Assembly (NCBI RefSeq): GCF_004016505.1
Contig: NZ_SACR01000003.1
Span: 372,001 to 436,000, forward strand
DNA: 64,000 bases
Reading direction: 5' to 3'
DNA from: Rubrivivax rivuli
GTDB lineage: Bacteria; Pseudomonadota; Gammaproteobacteria; Burkholderiales; Burkholderiaceae_C
The notes under the pieces were generated by a model. The model saw only the letters and a list, made by a program, of their open reading frames with translations, had not been told where the DNA came from and did not search any database. The position numbers were made by a program, and so were the translations under genes. Position 1 is the first letter of the stretch, and every line of letters starts with the position of its first letter. Shown piece after piece: positions 44,379 to 52,602 of the stretch.

Positions 44379-45587
44379 TCACTTGGCCGCAGAGGCCGTT
44401 GCAGCCACCGCCGAGGGCGCGGCCCCCGCAGCGGCCAGGGGCTTGGCGAATTCGAACTTCTGGCCGTCCACCAAGGAGCTGCCGGGCGCGCGCAGGATGC
44501 GGTCGCCGGCCACCAGGCCCGAAAGCACCGGGCTTTCGCCCGTGCGCGGGTCGCGCTCGCCCAGGCGCAGCGCCACCTTCGAGAGGCTGTTGCCGTTCAG
44601 CTTCCAGGCGTGGGCGAGTTCGCCCGACCGCACCACGGCCTGGCCGGGCAGGCTCAGGCCTTCGGTGCCGCCCGTCTCCACGCGGCCCTCGGCAAAGAGG
44701 CCTGCCACCCGCGGCGCCTGCGCCGGCGTGGCGAAGGCCACGATCACCTCCACCTGCCGCGTGACGGCATTGGCCGCGGCCTCGATGCGCTGCACCTTGC
44801 CCGTGAAATCGCCCTGCGCAAAGCCGTTGACGCGGAAGCTGACCGGCTGCCCGAGCTTCAGCTCGTGCATGCGGTCGGCCGACACCAGGCCCTCGAAGCG
44901 CATGCTGCGCGGGTCGATCACCTTCACCAGTTCGCGGCCGACCTGCACGGTGTCGCCCACCGAAGCCTTGCGCTCGCTCACCACACCGGCAAACGGTGCG
45001 CGCACCACGGTGCGGGCCATCTGCTGACGTGCGGAGACCACGCGCGCCCGCGCCGCCACCAGGTCGCTCTGTGCGTTGTTGCGGCGCACCTCGGCGTCTT
45101 CCAGCGCCTGGGTGGAGGTCATGCCCTGGGCCTGCAGCGTCTTCAGCCGCGCGACCTGGCGCTCCACCTGCTCGAAGGCCTGGGTGGACGCGCGCAACGC
45201 CTCTTCGGCCGAACTCAGGCTGTCGCGGATGGCGGTGTCGTCCAGCTTCATCAGCGTGTCGCCGGCGTTGACGGTGTCGCCGTTCTCCTTCATCACCTGC
45301 AGCACCACAGCGGCCACCTCGGCGCGCAGGTCGGCGCGGCGTTCGGGTTGCAGCGAGCCGCTGATCACGGGCCCGCTGGCCAGGCGGCTGGGCTGCAGCG
45401 TGAGCAGGTCTTCCGGGGCCAGCAGCAGCACGGGCGCGGCGGCCTTGGCCGCCGAGGCCCCCGAGGCCGCAGCCGACGGGCCACCGGCACCGGGCTTGCC
45501 GCATCCCGCCAGCGTGGCGGCCAGGGCGGCGGCCAGGGCGATGGCGAGGGCTCGTTGACGAACGGGGGCTTGCAGGTTGGGGCGCAT
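44379..45587 (-). CDS. RND efflux periplasmic adaptor lipoprotein (MFP family)
   Basis: A 402-residue membrane fusion protein that links the RND pump to the outer membrane channel. A lipoprotein signal ends LAGC at about residue 29. The lipoyl/hairpin region has the usual split barrel-sandwich motifs (LRAEVAAVVLQVMKENGDTV, TVVRAPFAGVVSERKASVGDTV) around a coiled coil (SSAEEALRASTQAFEQVERQVARL). A beta-barrel and a membrane-proximal domain follow. It is the first gene of a two-gene operon. A GC-rich hairpin at 45649-45668 lies in its leader. Confidence 0.94.
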   Translation of the reverse strand: MRPNLQAPVRQRALAIALAAALAATLAGCGKPGAGGPSAAASGASAAKAAAPVLLLAPEDLLTLQPSRLASGPVISGSLQPERRADLRAEVAAVVLQVMKENGDTVNAGDTLMKLDDTAIRDSLSSAEEALRASTQAFEQVERQVARLKTLQAQGMTSTQALEDAEVRRNNAQSDLVAARARVVSARQQMARTVVRAPFAGVVSERKASVGDTVQVGRELVKVIDPRSMRFEGLVSADRMHELKLGQPVSFRVNGFAQGDFTGKVQRIEAAANAVTRQVEVIVAFATPAQAPRVAGLFAEGRVETGGTEGLSLPGQAVVRSGELAHAWKLNGNSLSKVALRLGERDPRTGESPVLSGLVAGDRILRAPGSSLVDGQKFEFAKPLAAAGAAPSAVAATASAAK

Positions 45588-45746
45588 GGCTTCAAAGGCA
45601 CGCGCAGGCGTGCCGGCAGACAGGTCAGAAGCCGCGAGCGTAACGGCGCCCTGCCCCTGCGGGCAGGGGTCTGCGACGAAAGGGGCGCTGGGCGGGGCGA
45701 ATGGTGAAGCCGAACGACGGGCGCCCGGGCATCAGGCCCGATGCCC

Positions 45747-46721
45747 TCAGGGCTGCTTGGGTTGTCGGCGCCTGAGCCAGGCCAGCAGTTCGCCGACGAA
45801 GCCGCGGCGGAAGCCGACGACGCAGACGACGAAGATCACGCCGATGATGACGGTGACCCAGGAACCGACGCGGTCGGCCAGGAAGTTCTGCAGACCGATG
45901 ATGGTGAAGGCGCCCACCACGGGGCCGGCGAAGGTGCCCATGCCGCCCAGCAGCGTCATCAGCACCACCTCGCCCGAGAGCGACCAGTGCGCATCGGACA
46001 GCGTCGCGAAGCCCAGGGCCACCGTCTTCAAAGCACCGGCCAGGCCGGCCAGGGTGGTGCTGAGCACGAAGGCCAGCAGCTTGTACTTGTCGACGTCGTA
46101 GCCCAGCGAGATGGCGCGCGGCTCGTTCTCGCGGATGGCCTTCAGCACCTGGCCGTAGGGCGAATGCACGATGCGCACCACGCCCAGGAAAACGCCCACG
46201 AAAGCGGCCAGCACCACGAAGTACATGACGAGGTCGCTCTGCAGCGGAATCAGCCCGAACAGCGTGCCGCGCGGCACGCCCTGCAGGCCGTCTTCACCGC
46301 CCGTGAAGGGTGCCTGCAGCCAGACGAAATAGATCATCTGCGCCATGGCGAGCGTGATCATCGCGAAGTAGATGCCCTGGCGGCGGATGGCGATGAAGCC
46401 GACGATGGCGCCCAGGACCGTGCCCGACAGTGCGCCGGCCAGGATGCCCAGCTCCGGCGAGAAGCCCGCCGAGCGCACCAGCCAGCCGGTGACATAGGCC
46501 GCGGCGCCCAGGTAAGCCGCGTGGCCGAAGCTCAGAAGCCCGGTGTAGCCGAGCAGCAGGTTGAAGGCGCAGGCGAAGATGGCGAAGCACAGCGCCTTGA
46601 TCATGAAGATCGGGTAGACGCCCAGGAAGGGCGCAGCGATCAGCAGCGCCAGGCCCACGCCCCAGGCGATCTTGCTCCAGCGCTGGATGTCCACGCCACC
46701 GCTTTCGGAAGAAGTGCTCAT
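45747..46721 (-). CDS. livM: Branched-chain amino acid ABC transporter permease (LivM type)
   Basis: A 324-residue inner-membrane permease, last gene of the five-gene cassette LivG-LivF-binding protein-LivH-LivM. It has about nine hydrophobic helices and the LivM signature GVYPIFMIKALCFAIFACAFNLLLGYTGLLSFGHAAYLG-like region near residue 45, plus the EAA-like loop ENEPRAISLGYDV contacting the ATPase. AAGGAG stands seven bases before the ATG, and only one base separates it from the livH stop. Confidence 0.94.
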   Translation of the reverse strand: MSTSSESGGVDIQRWSKIAWGVGLALLIAAPFLGVYPIFMIKALCFAIFACAFNLLLGYTGLLSFGHAAYLGAAAYVTGWLVRSAGFSPELGILAGALSGTVLGAIVGFIAIRRQGIYFAMITLAMAQMIYFVWLQAPFTGGEDGLQGVPRGTLFGLIPLQSDLVMYFVVLAAFVGVFLGVVRIVHSPYGQVLKAIRENEPRAISLGYDVDKYKLLAFVLSTTLAGLAGALKTVALGFATLSDAHWSLSGEVVLMTLLGGMGTFAGPVVGAFTIIGLQNFLADRVGSWVTVIIGVIFVVCVVGFRRGFVGELLAWLRRRQPKQP

Positions 46722-46722
46722 C

Positions 46723-47607
46723 TCACTTCTCCTTTCCGAACAGGCCCGCCGGCCGGATCATCAGCACGATGGCCATGATGACGAAGACGACGATGCTGGA
46801 GGCCTCGGGGTAGAACACCTTGGTCAGCCCTTCCACCAGGCCCAGCACCAGCCCGGTGAGGATGGAGCCGAGGATGGAACCCATGCCCCCGATCACCACC
46901 ACCGCGAAGACGATGATGATCAGGTTGCTGCCCATCAGCGGCGTGATCTGGATGATGGGCGCGGCCAGCACCCCGGCCATCGCGGCCAGGCCGGCGCCGG
47001 CGCCGTAGGTCAGCATCACCATCATCGGCACGTTGACGCCGAAGGCCTGCACGAGAGACGGGTTCTCGGTGCCGGCCCGCAGGTAGCTGCCAAGGCGCGT
47101 GCGCTCGATGATGAACCAGGTCACCAGGCAGATGAACAGCGACGCGAAGATCACGAAGCCGCGGTAGTTCGGCAGGATCATGAAGCCGAGGTTGGTGGCG
47201 CCCTGCAGCAACTCAGGCACCGGGTACTGCTGGCCCGAGACGCCGAACTGGTCGCGGAACACGCCTTCGGCGATGAGCGCAAGGCCGAAGGTGAGCAGCA
47301 GGCCGTAGATGGGGTCGATCTTGTACAGCTGCTTGAGCAGCGTGCGTTCGATCACCACGCCCAGGGCGCCCACCACCAACGGCGCCAGCAGCAGGCTCCA
47401 CCAGAAGCCGATGCCGGCGTACTCGGCGCCCAGCCAGGCGACGTAGGCGCCGATCATGTAGAGCGCCCCGTGCGCGAAGTTGACGATGCCCAGCAACCCG
47501 AAGATCACCGCCAGCCCGAGGCTGAGCATGGCGTAGAACGAGCCATTCACCAGGCCCAGCAGCAGCTGGCCCATGAAGGCCTGGATCGGGATGCCGAAGA
47601 TTTCCAT
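46723..47607 (-). CDS. livH: Branched-chain amino acid ABC transporter permease (LivH type)
   Basis: A 294-residue permease partner of LivM. Family marks are QLLLGLVNGSFYAMLSLGLAVIFG at the N-terminus, VNFAHGALYMIGAYVAW, and the cytoplasmic loop YLRAGTENPSLVQAFGVNV, which docks the ATPase, then GGMGSILGSILTGLVLGLVEG. It is encoded 25 bases after the binding protein and directly before livM. Confidence 0.95.
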   Translation of the reverse strand: MEIFGIPIQAFMGQLLLGLVNGSFYAMLSLGLAVIFGLLGIVNFAHGALYMIGAYVAWLGAEYAGIGFWWSLLLAPLVVGALGVVIERTLLKQLYKIDPIYGLLLTFGLALIAEGVFRDQFGVSGQQYPVPELLQGATNLGFMILPNYRGFVIFASLFICLVTWFIIERTRLGSYLRAGTENPSLVQAFGVNVPMMVMLTYGAGAGLAAMAGVLAAPIIQITPLMGSNLIIIVFAVVVIGGMGSILGSILTGLVLGLVEGLTKVFYPEASSIVVFVIMAIVLMIRPAGLFGKEK

Positions 47608-47632
47608 CGCGCGCGGGGTTCAGCTCAGGCGG

Positions 47633-48847
47633 TCACTTCCACAGGGGGCACTTCGATTCGGCCTTGGTCGTCCAGGCCTCTTCACCCTTGAAGGTCTGCA
47701 CCACGTTGTAGTAGTCCCAGGGCTCGGTGCTCTTGTCGGGGCTCTTGACCTGCATCAGGTACATGTCGTGGACCATGCGGCCGTCACCGCGGATGAAGCC
47801 GCCCTTGGCGAAGACGTCGTTGATCTTCGTTGCGCGCATCTTGGCCAGCACCTTGTCGGCGTCGTCGCTGTTGATGGCCTTCACCGCCTGCAGGTAGTTC
47901 AGCGCGGCCGAGTAGTCACCGGCCTGGATGCTGCTGGGCATGCGCTTGAACTTCTCGAAGAACTTGCGGCTCCAGGCGCGCGTCTCGGCGTCGCGGTTCC
48001 AGTACCAGCTGTCGGTCAGGTACATGCCCTGCGTCGTCTTCAGGCCGAGGCTGTGGATGTCGTTGATGAAGACCAGCAGGCCTGCCAGCTTCATCGTCTT
48101 GGTGATGCCGAACTCGTTGGCCGCCTTGATGCTGTTGATGGTGTCGCCACCTGCGTTGGCCAGGCCCAGGATCTGCGCCTTGCTGCCCTGCGCCTGCAGC
48201 AGGAAGCTGCTGAAGTCGCTGGCGGCCAGCGGGTGCTTCACGGCGCCGACGATGGTGCCGCCGGCAGCCTTGACGACGTTGCTGGTGTCGTTCTGCAGTT
48301 GCGCGCCGAAGGCGTAGTCGGCCGTCAGGAAGTACCACGTCTTGCCGCCCTGCTTCACCACGGCGTTGCCCGTGCCCTTGGCCAGCGCCACGGTGTCGTA
48401 GGCCCAGTGCACCGTGTAGGGGTTGCACTGCTCGTTGGTCAGCGCGGCCGTGGCCGCGCCGATGGCGATGAAGACCTTCTTCTTCTCGGCCGCCACCTTG
48501 GCCATGGCCAGCGCGGTGCCCGAGTTGGTGCCGCCGATCAGCATGTCCACGCCTTGCGTGTCGAACCACTCGCGCGCCTTGGCAGCGGCCACGTCGGCCT
48601 TGTTCTGGTGGTCGGCGTAGAGGACCTCGATCTTCTTGCCGGCGATGTTGCCGCCCATGTCGGCCACGGCCATGCGGATGGCCTCGACGCCGCCCGCGCC
48701 GTCGATGTCGGAATACAGGCCCGACATGTCGGTGATGATGCCGATCTTGATCGTGTCACCCGAGATCTGCGCCTGGGCAGGCGCAACAGCGCCCAGCGTG
48801 GCGGCACAGGCCAGGGTGCAGGCGGCAGCGATCTTCTTCAGTTGCAT
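47633..48847 (-). CDS. ABC transporter substrate-binding protein (LivK/type 1 fold)
   Basis: A 404-residue periplasmic receptor of the Leu/Ile/Val-binding family. The signal peptide MQLKKIAAACTLACAATLG ends PAQAQ. The mature part starts SGDTIKIGIITDMSGLYSDIDG. Typical fold marks are the GGTNSGTALAMAKVAAEKK strand and TADYAFGAQLQNDTSNVVKA. Its ligand may be an amino acid, amide or aromatic acid; ligand residues cannot be assigned by eye. AAGAGGAGACTC precedes the ATG. It sits between the ATPase and permease genes, which supports one transporter. Confidence 0.93.
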   Translation of the reverse strand: MQLKKIAAACTLACAATLGAVAPAQAQISGDTIKIGIITDMSGLYSDIDGAGGVEAIRMAVADMGGNIAGKKIEVLYADHQNKADVAAAKAREWFDTQGVDMLIGGTNSGTALAMAKVAAEKKKVFIAIGAATAALTNEQCNPYTVHWAYDTVALAKGTGNAVVKQGGKTWYFLTADYAFGAQLQNDTSNVVKAAGGTIVGAVKHPLAASDFSSFLLQAQGSKAQILGLANAGGDTINSIKAANEFGITKTMKLAGLLVFINDIHSLGLKTTQGMYLTDSWYWNRDAETRAWSRKFFEKFKRMPSSIQAGDYSAALNYLQAVKAINSDDADKVLAKMRATKINDVFAKGGFIRGDGRMVHDMYLMQVKSPDKSTEPWDYYNVVQTFKGEEAWTTKAESKCPLWK

Positions 48848-48894
48848 GTGAGTCTCCTCTTGGCGGGTCAGGGAAGGCGGCGCCCAGCGTGGGG

Positions 48895-49599
48895 CTAGAC
48901 GCCGAGATACTCGTGCAGGCGCTCCATGCGCGAAGGCAGTTCGGCCTGCGTGAAACTCTGGATCACCTCGCCGTGTTCGACGACGAGAAAGCGGTCGGCC
49001 AGCGGCGCCGCGAAACGGAAGTTCTGCTCCACCATCAGGATGGTGTAGCCCTGCTTCCGCAGCGTGCTCACCATCTCGGCGAGCTTCTGCACGATCACCG
49101 GGGCCAGGCCCTCGGAGATTTCGTCCAGCAGCAGCAGGCGCGCGCCAGTGCGCAGGATGCGCGCCACGGCCAGCATCTGCTGCTCACCCCCGCTCAGCCG
49201 CGTGCCCTGGCTTTGTGCCCGCTCCTTCAGGTTCGGGAACATCGCGTAGATCTGATCCACGCTCATGCCACCGCTGCCCATCGTGGGCGGCAGCATCAGG
49301 TTCTCTTCGGCCGACAGGCTGCTGAAGATGCCGCGCTCTTCGGGGCAGTAGCCGATGCCCAGGCGCGCGATGCGGTGCGTGGGCATGCCGATGGTCTCGG
49401 TGCCGCGCACCTGGATGCTGCCCTTGCGGCTGCCGATGAGCCCCATGATGGCGCGCATGGTGCTGGTGCGGCCTGCGCCGTTGCGGCCCAGCAGCGTGAC
49501 GACCTCGCCCTCGTGCACGTCGAAGCTGATGCCGTGCAGGACGTGCGATTCGCCGTACCAGCCGTGCAGGTCTTTCACCGAGAGGAAAGGCGTTCCCAT
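48895..49599 (-). CDS. livF: ABC transporter ATP-binding protein (LivF type) with Arg in the Walker A site
   Basis: A 234-residue cytoplasmic ATPase. It has a LivF-like layout: Walker A GRNGAGRTST, the Q-loop, the signature LSGGEQQMLAVARIL, Walker B LLLLDEISEGLAP and the H-loop replaced by the LivF-type EQN (MVEQNFRFAAPLADRF). The P-loop lysine is Arg44, so ATP binding may differ or this subunit may be the weaker site of the LivF/LivG pair. The start codon ATG at 49599 overlaps the livG stop (TGATG). The long extension in the same frame is spurious. Confidence 0.94.
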   Translation of the reverse strand: MGTPFLSVKDLHGWYGESHVLHGISFDVHEGEVVTLLGRNGAGRTSTMRAIMGLIGSRKGSIQVRGTETIGMPTHRIARLGIGYCPEERGIFSSLSAEENLMLPPTMGSGGMSVDQIYAMFPNLKERAQSQGTRLSGGEQQMLAVARILRTGARLLLLDEISEGLAPVIVQKLAEMVSTLRKQGYTILMVEQNFRFAAPLADRFLVVEHGEVIQSFTQAELPSRMERLHEYLGV

Positions 49600-50372
49600 C
49601 AGTGGGCTCCTTTCAGTTCGGTGTTGGCGCTGCCCATGTAGGCCTCGATCACGGCCGGGTTCTTCGAGACCTGCTCGTAAGGGCCCTCGGCCAGCGTCGC
49701 GCCGCGCTGCAGCACGGTGATGGTGTCGGCGATGCTGGCCACCACGCTCATGTTGTGTTCCACCATCAGCACGGTGCGGCTGGCCGCCACCTTCTTGATG
49801 AGCTGCTTGATGCGGTCGACGTCTTCCAGGCCCATGCCCTGGGTGGGCTCGTCCAGCAGCATCAGCTTGGGCTCCATCGCCAGCGTGGTGGCGATCTCCA
49901 GCGCGCGCTTGCGGCCGTAGCTCAGTTCCACCGCGGTGAGCGCGGCGTACTTGTCCAGGTCCACCTGGGCCAGCAAGGCCATGGCCTTGTCGTTCAGGCT
50001 GTCGAGCGAACGCTCGGAACGCCAGAACTGGAAGGAACTGCCAAGGTGGCGCTGCAAGGCCACGCGCACGTTCTCCAGCACCGTGAGGTGAGGGAACACC
50101 GACGAGATCTGGAAGGAGCGGATGACGCCGCGGCGGGCGATGTGTGCCGGTGTCTCGGCGGTGATGTCGTGGCCGTCGAAGAGGATCTGCCCCGAGGTGG
50201 GCGTGAGGAACTTCGTCAGCAGGTTGAAGCAAGTGGTCTTGCCCGCGCCATTCGGGCCGATCAGCGCATGGATGCTGCCGCGCTGCACCTTCAGATTCAC
50301 CTGGCTCACGGCCACGAAACCCTTGAACTCCTTGGTCAAGGCGCGGGTCTCGAGGATCACGGCGTCGGTCAT
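49599..50372 (-). CDS. livG: ABC transporter ATP-binding protein (LivG type)
   Basis: A 257-residue ATPase, first gene of the transporter cassette. Walker A is canonical (GPNGAGKTT). The signature is replaced by the LivG form ELSYGRKRALEIATTLA, Walker B is LMLLDEPTQGM and the H-loop is VEHNMSVV. The start MTDAVILETRALTKEF at 50372 is family-like; a 22-residue upstream extension is not. It diverges from the DksA-like gene over 174 bases, where the promoters of both units must lie. Confidence 0.95.
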   Translation of the reverse strand: MTDAVILETRALTKEFKGFVAVSQVNLKVQRGSIHALIGPNGAGKTTCFNLLTKFLTPTSGQILFDGHDITAETPAHIARRGVIRSFQISSVFPHLTVLENVRVALQRHLGSSFQFWRSERSLDSLNDKAMALLAQVDLDKYAALTAVELSYGRKRALEIATTLAMEPKLMLLDEPTQGMGLEDVDRIKQLIKKVAASRTVLMVEHNMSVVASIADTITVLQRGATLAEGPYEQVSKNPAVIEAYMGSANTELKGAH

Positions 50373-50546
50373 GCGGGCGGGGGCAGGTGGTCGGCTTCGG
50401 CGGTGCATCTTACGGTCCGCTGTAGGGCTTTTCTGCACTGCACAACGCTTGCCCTGTTATCCAAAACCCTAGGCTTCTTGATGCGGCGCAAGGTGTCGGC
50501 GGCGGCCGGAGCGCAAGCTCTGAGCCGCATCAGGAGACAACGCACC

Positions 50547-50930
50547 ATGAGCCCCACCCTCACCGCCGGCCAACACGCCTGGCTTCAAGCCATGCTCAAG
50601 CAGCGCCAGCACACCCTGGAGGCGCAACTGAGTTCGCACCTGCATGGCCTCAGCGCCGCCGAACGCGCAGCCGAAGTGCTGGCACAGGACGGCGACGACG
50701 CACCGCAGCGCTTGCCCGAGCGCGACATCGCAGCCGCGCTCACCGCCGCCGAGCAGCGCGAGCTCCAGGCCACGGGTGCCGCCCTGCAGCGCCTGACGCA
50801 AGGCGCCTACGGCTTGTGCAGCGACTGCGGCACCACCATCCCCTTCGACCGGCTGAAGGTCGAACCGTCGGCCTTGCGCTGCGTGCCCTGCGAATCCACG
50901 CACGAGGCCGCCCGAGGCTCGCGCGCCTGA
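50547..50930 (+). CDS. TraR/DksA family zinc-finger protein
   Basis: A 127-residue relative of DksA. An N-terminal helical hairpin (HAWLQAMLKQRQHTLEAQL, then AAALTAAEQRELQATGAALQRL) is followed by the four-Cys zinc finger CSDCGTTIPFDRLKVEPSALRCVPC. DksA-type proteins insert the hairpin into the RNA polymerase secondary channel; the tip here (DGDDAPQRLPERD) carries acidic residues as in DksA, but this is a shorter paralogue and its activity is unknown. AGGAGA lies nine bases before the ATG. It starts a small plus-strand cluster with the eRF1-like gene. Confidence 0.9.
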   Translation: MSPTLTAGQHAWLQAMLKQRQHTLEAQLSSHLHGLSAAERAAEVLAQDGDDAPQRLPERDIAAALTAAEQRELQATGAALQRLTQGAYGLCSDCGTTIPFDRLKVEPSALRCVPCESTHEAARGSRA

Positions 50931-50964
50931 GCCCTCATCCATCCACACCCAAGGAGTTGCCCTC

Positions 50965-51345
50965 ATGACCACCTTCCACGCCGTGCTGCGCATCGACCAC
51001 CAGAATGCCGAGGTGCTGCAGTTCGATGCCGAACACCTGCAAAGCCAGCGCATCAAGGCGCACACGCACCACACCGCCCAACACGCCAGCGGGGTGCGCA
51101 GCGAGCACGAGTTCTATGCCGCGGTTTGTGAAGCGCTGGCCGAGATCCCGGAGGTGCTGGTGGCGGGCTCCAAGACGGCCCTGGCCGACTTCCGCCACTA
51201 TGCCGAGAAGCACCGCCCGGCGCTCGTGCCCCACCTGGTGGGCTACGAGACCATCGACCACCCGACGGCGCCGCAGCTGGTGGCGATGGCGCGCAAGTTC
51301 TTCCTGCGCTACGACCGCATGGCCGGCACGCCGACGCCGGCCTGA
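50965..51345 (+). CDS. Small eRF1-domain-3-like (translational machinery-type) protein
   Basis: A 126-residue soluble protein resembling the single release-factor-like (eRF1 domain 3/L7Ae-like) proteins often labelled translational machinery protein in Burkholderiales. The core is FHAVLRIDHQNAEVLQFDAE, then EVLVAGSKTALADFRHYAEKH and VGYETIDHPTAPQLVAMARKFF. There is no catalytic GGQ motif. The function is unknown; relatives are thought to associate with ribosomes or act in stress responses. AAGGAG stands before the ATG, 34 bases downstream of the DksA-like stop, so the two are probably cotranscribed. Confidence 0.8.
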   Translation: MTTFHAVLRIDHQNAEVLQFDAEHLQSQRIKAHTHHTAQHASGVRSEHEFYAAVCEALAEIPEVLVAGSKTALADFRHYAEKHRPALVPHLVGYETIDHPTAPQLVAMARKFFLRYDRMAGTPTPA

Positions 51346-51379
51346 GACAGACCGCGGGCCGCAATCCCGCGGCCCGCGC

Positions 51380-51790
51380 TCACTCGGCCGGGTAGGGCGT
51401 GCCGTAGAACTTGTGCACGCCACTGGCCCAGGCGCGATCGGACATCGCCGGCCAATGGTCTGGGTCGAAGCCCGGCGCGTCTTTCAGGGTGGCCTTGGGC
51501 ACGTCGAGCGTGAAGCGCTTGTTCGCGGTGTCCAGCTTGAGCGCGGCCCAGGGCACGGCGAAGAGCTTGTCGCCCATGCCGAGCAGGCCACCGAATGAAA
51601 GAACAGCGTAGGCGACCTTGCCGGTGCTCATCTCGATCATGAACTCCTTGATGTCGCCCAGGTCTTCGCCGTCCTTGTTGCAGACGTCGTTGCCCAGCAG
51701 GGTGTTGGCGCCCATCAGGGCCGGCCCTGGCCCGCTGCTGCTGTCCGTGGGCAGGATGACGGGGCTGCGTGTGTTGTCGATGGTGTTCAT
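51380..51790 (-). CDS. PRC-barrel domain protein
   Basis: A 136-residue protein with a PRC-barrel (about 22-100): LMGANTLLGNDVCNKDGEDL, IKEFMIEMSTGKVAYAVLSF, LFAVPWAALKLD. PRC barrels occur in photosynthetic reaction-centre H subunits, RimM and many small stress proteins. The C-terminal segment FDPDHWPAMSDRAW fits the stand-alone stress-type group, which often ends with a similar YGTPYP phrase. The ATG is at 51790. It converges with the eRF1-like gene, 34 bases apart. Confidence 0.88.
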   Translation of the reverse strand: MNTIDNTRSPVILPTDSSSGPGPALMGANTLLGNDVCNKDGEDLGDIKEFMIEMSTGKVAYAVLSFGGLLGMGDKLFAVPWAALKLDTANKRFTLDVPKATLKDAPGFDPDHWPAMSDRAWASGVHKFYGTPYPAE

Positions 51791-51967
51791 GCGGTGTCCT
51801 TGGCGGTGGGTGTAGGCAGCCCAGAACCGGGTTGGCCCTGGCGCTAGCCACCGACCATAGGCACCGAGCTGGTGAAGGTCTGTGGGCCAACGCACCCCGG
51901 CCGCTTCCAACCTGGCCCCATGATGTGCGGCAGGGGCCTGCGCGCATGGGCCCGCAACGAGGCCTGC

Positions 51968-52381
51968 ATGAAGAGATTCACCACCGCCTACGCCGGCACT
52001 GCCGCCGTGATGCTGCTGCTGGACGCGCTGTGGCTCGGCCTCATTGCGCAGCCTCTGTACGCCCAGCAGCTCGGCCACCTGCTGGCCGACGAACCGCGCT
52101 TCGGCGTGGCCGCGCTGTTCTACCTGCTGTACGCGCTGGGCGTGGTGATCTTCGCCGTGGCGCCGCACAGCGGCGGCGCCACGCGGAAGACGACCCTCGG
52201 CCGGGCCGCGCTTTTCGGTTTCTTCGCCTACGCCACCTACGACCTCACGAACCTGGCCACGCTGCGCGACTGGCCACTGGGCCTGAGCCTGATCGACATT
52301 GCCTGGGGCACCGTCATCAGCACGGCCTCGGCAGCAGGCGGCAAGGCAGCGATGGACAGGTGGGCGCGGGTGGCGGGCTGA
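51968..52381 (+). CDS. DUF2177 family membrane protein
   Basis: A 137-residue integral inner-membrane protein with four predicted helices: TAAVMLLLDALWLGLIAQPLY, GVAALFYLLYALGVVIFAVA, GRAALFGFFAYATYDLTNLATL and LIDIAWGTVISTASA. The FGFFAYATYDLTNLATLRDW segment is the DUF2177 hallmark. Function unknown. The ATG at 51968 (MKRFTTAY) is chosen over an upstream ATG that adds 32 polar residues. It is closed by the hairpin terminator at 52410. Confidence 0.88.
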   Translation: MKRFTTAYAGTAAVMLLLDALWLGLIAQPLYAQQLGHLLADEPRFGVAALFYLLYALGVVIFAVAPHSGGATRKTTLGRAALFGFFAYATYDLTNLATLRDWPLGLSLIDIAWGTVISTASAAGGKAAMDRWARVAG

Positions 52382-52409
52382 ACCAGCGCGGACGCTCGAA
52401 CCGGCCAAG

Positions 52410-52444
52410 AAAAAGCACCTGGCGTTGCCGCGAGGTGCTTTTTT
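52410..52444. terminator. Bidirectional Rho-independent terminator
   Basis: AAAAAGCACCT, a 12-base loop and AGGTGCTTTTTT: an 11-base stem with A and T tracts on both sides, placed between the DUF2177 gene (plus) and the tRNA-Val gene (minus). Confidence 0.88.
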
Positions 52445-52457
52445 CTTCTACCGAATT

Positions 52458-52534
52458 TGGTAGGCGCGATTGGACTCGAACCAACGACCCCCACCATGTC
52501 AAGGTGGTGCTCTAACCAGCTGAGCTACGCGCCT
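52458..52534 (-). tRNA. tRNA-Val (GAC anticodon)
   Basis: On the minus strand the 77 bases fold as a complete cloverleaf: acceptor AGGCGCG/CGCGCCT, D-arm with AGCTCAGCTGGTTAGAGC, anticodon stem CCACC/GGTGG with loop TTGACAT (anticodon GAC), T-arm GTTCGAGTC, discriminator A and an encoded CCA end. Confidence 0.97.
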
Positions 52535-52602
52535 GGGGAAGCCTGTGACTATACATCAAGTTTTTCAGGGCTCCAGCGCCCGGGCCTGAGGCCCCCGGCC
52601 CT

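Noticed and set aside
45649..45668. Perfect GC hairpin CCCTGCCC-CTGC-GGGCAGGG taken as a terminator
   Set aside because: No T run on either side and it lies upstream of the adaptor gene; at most a leader structure.
41985..45707. A 1,240-codon plus-strand frame opposite the RND pump
   Set aside because: Shadow of the pump and adaptor genes; His/Arg-rich, no domain.
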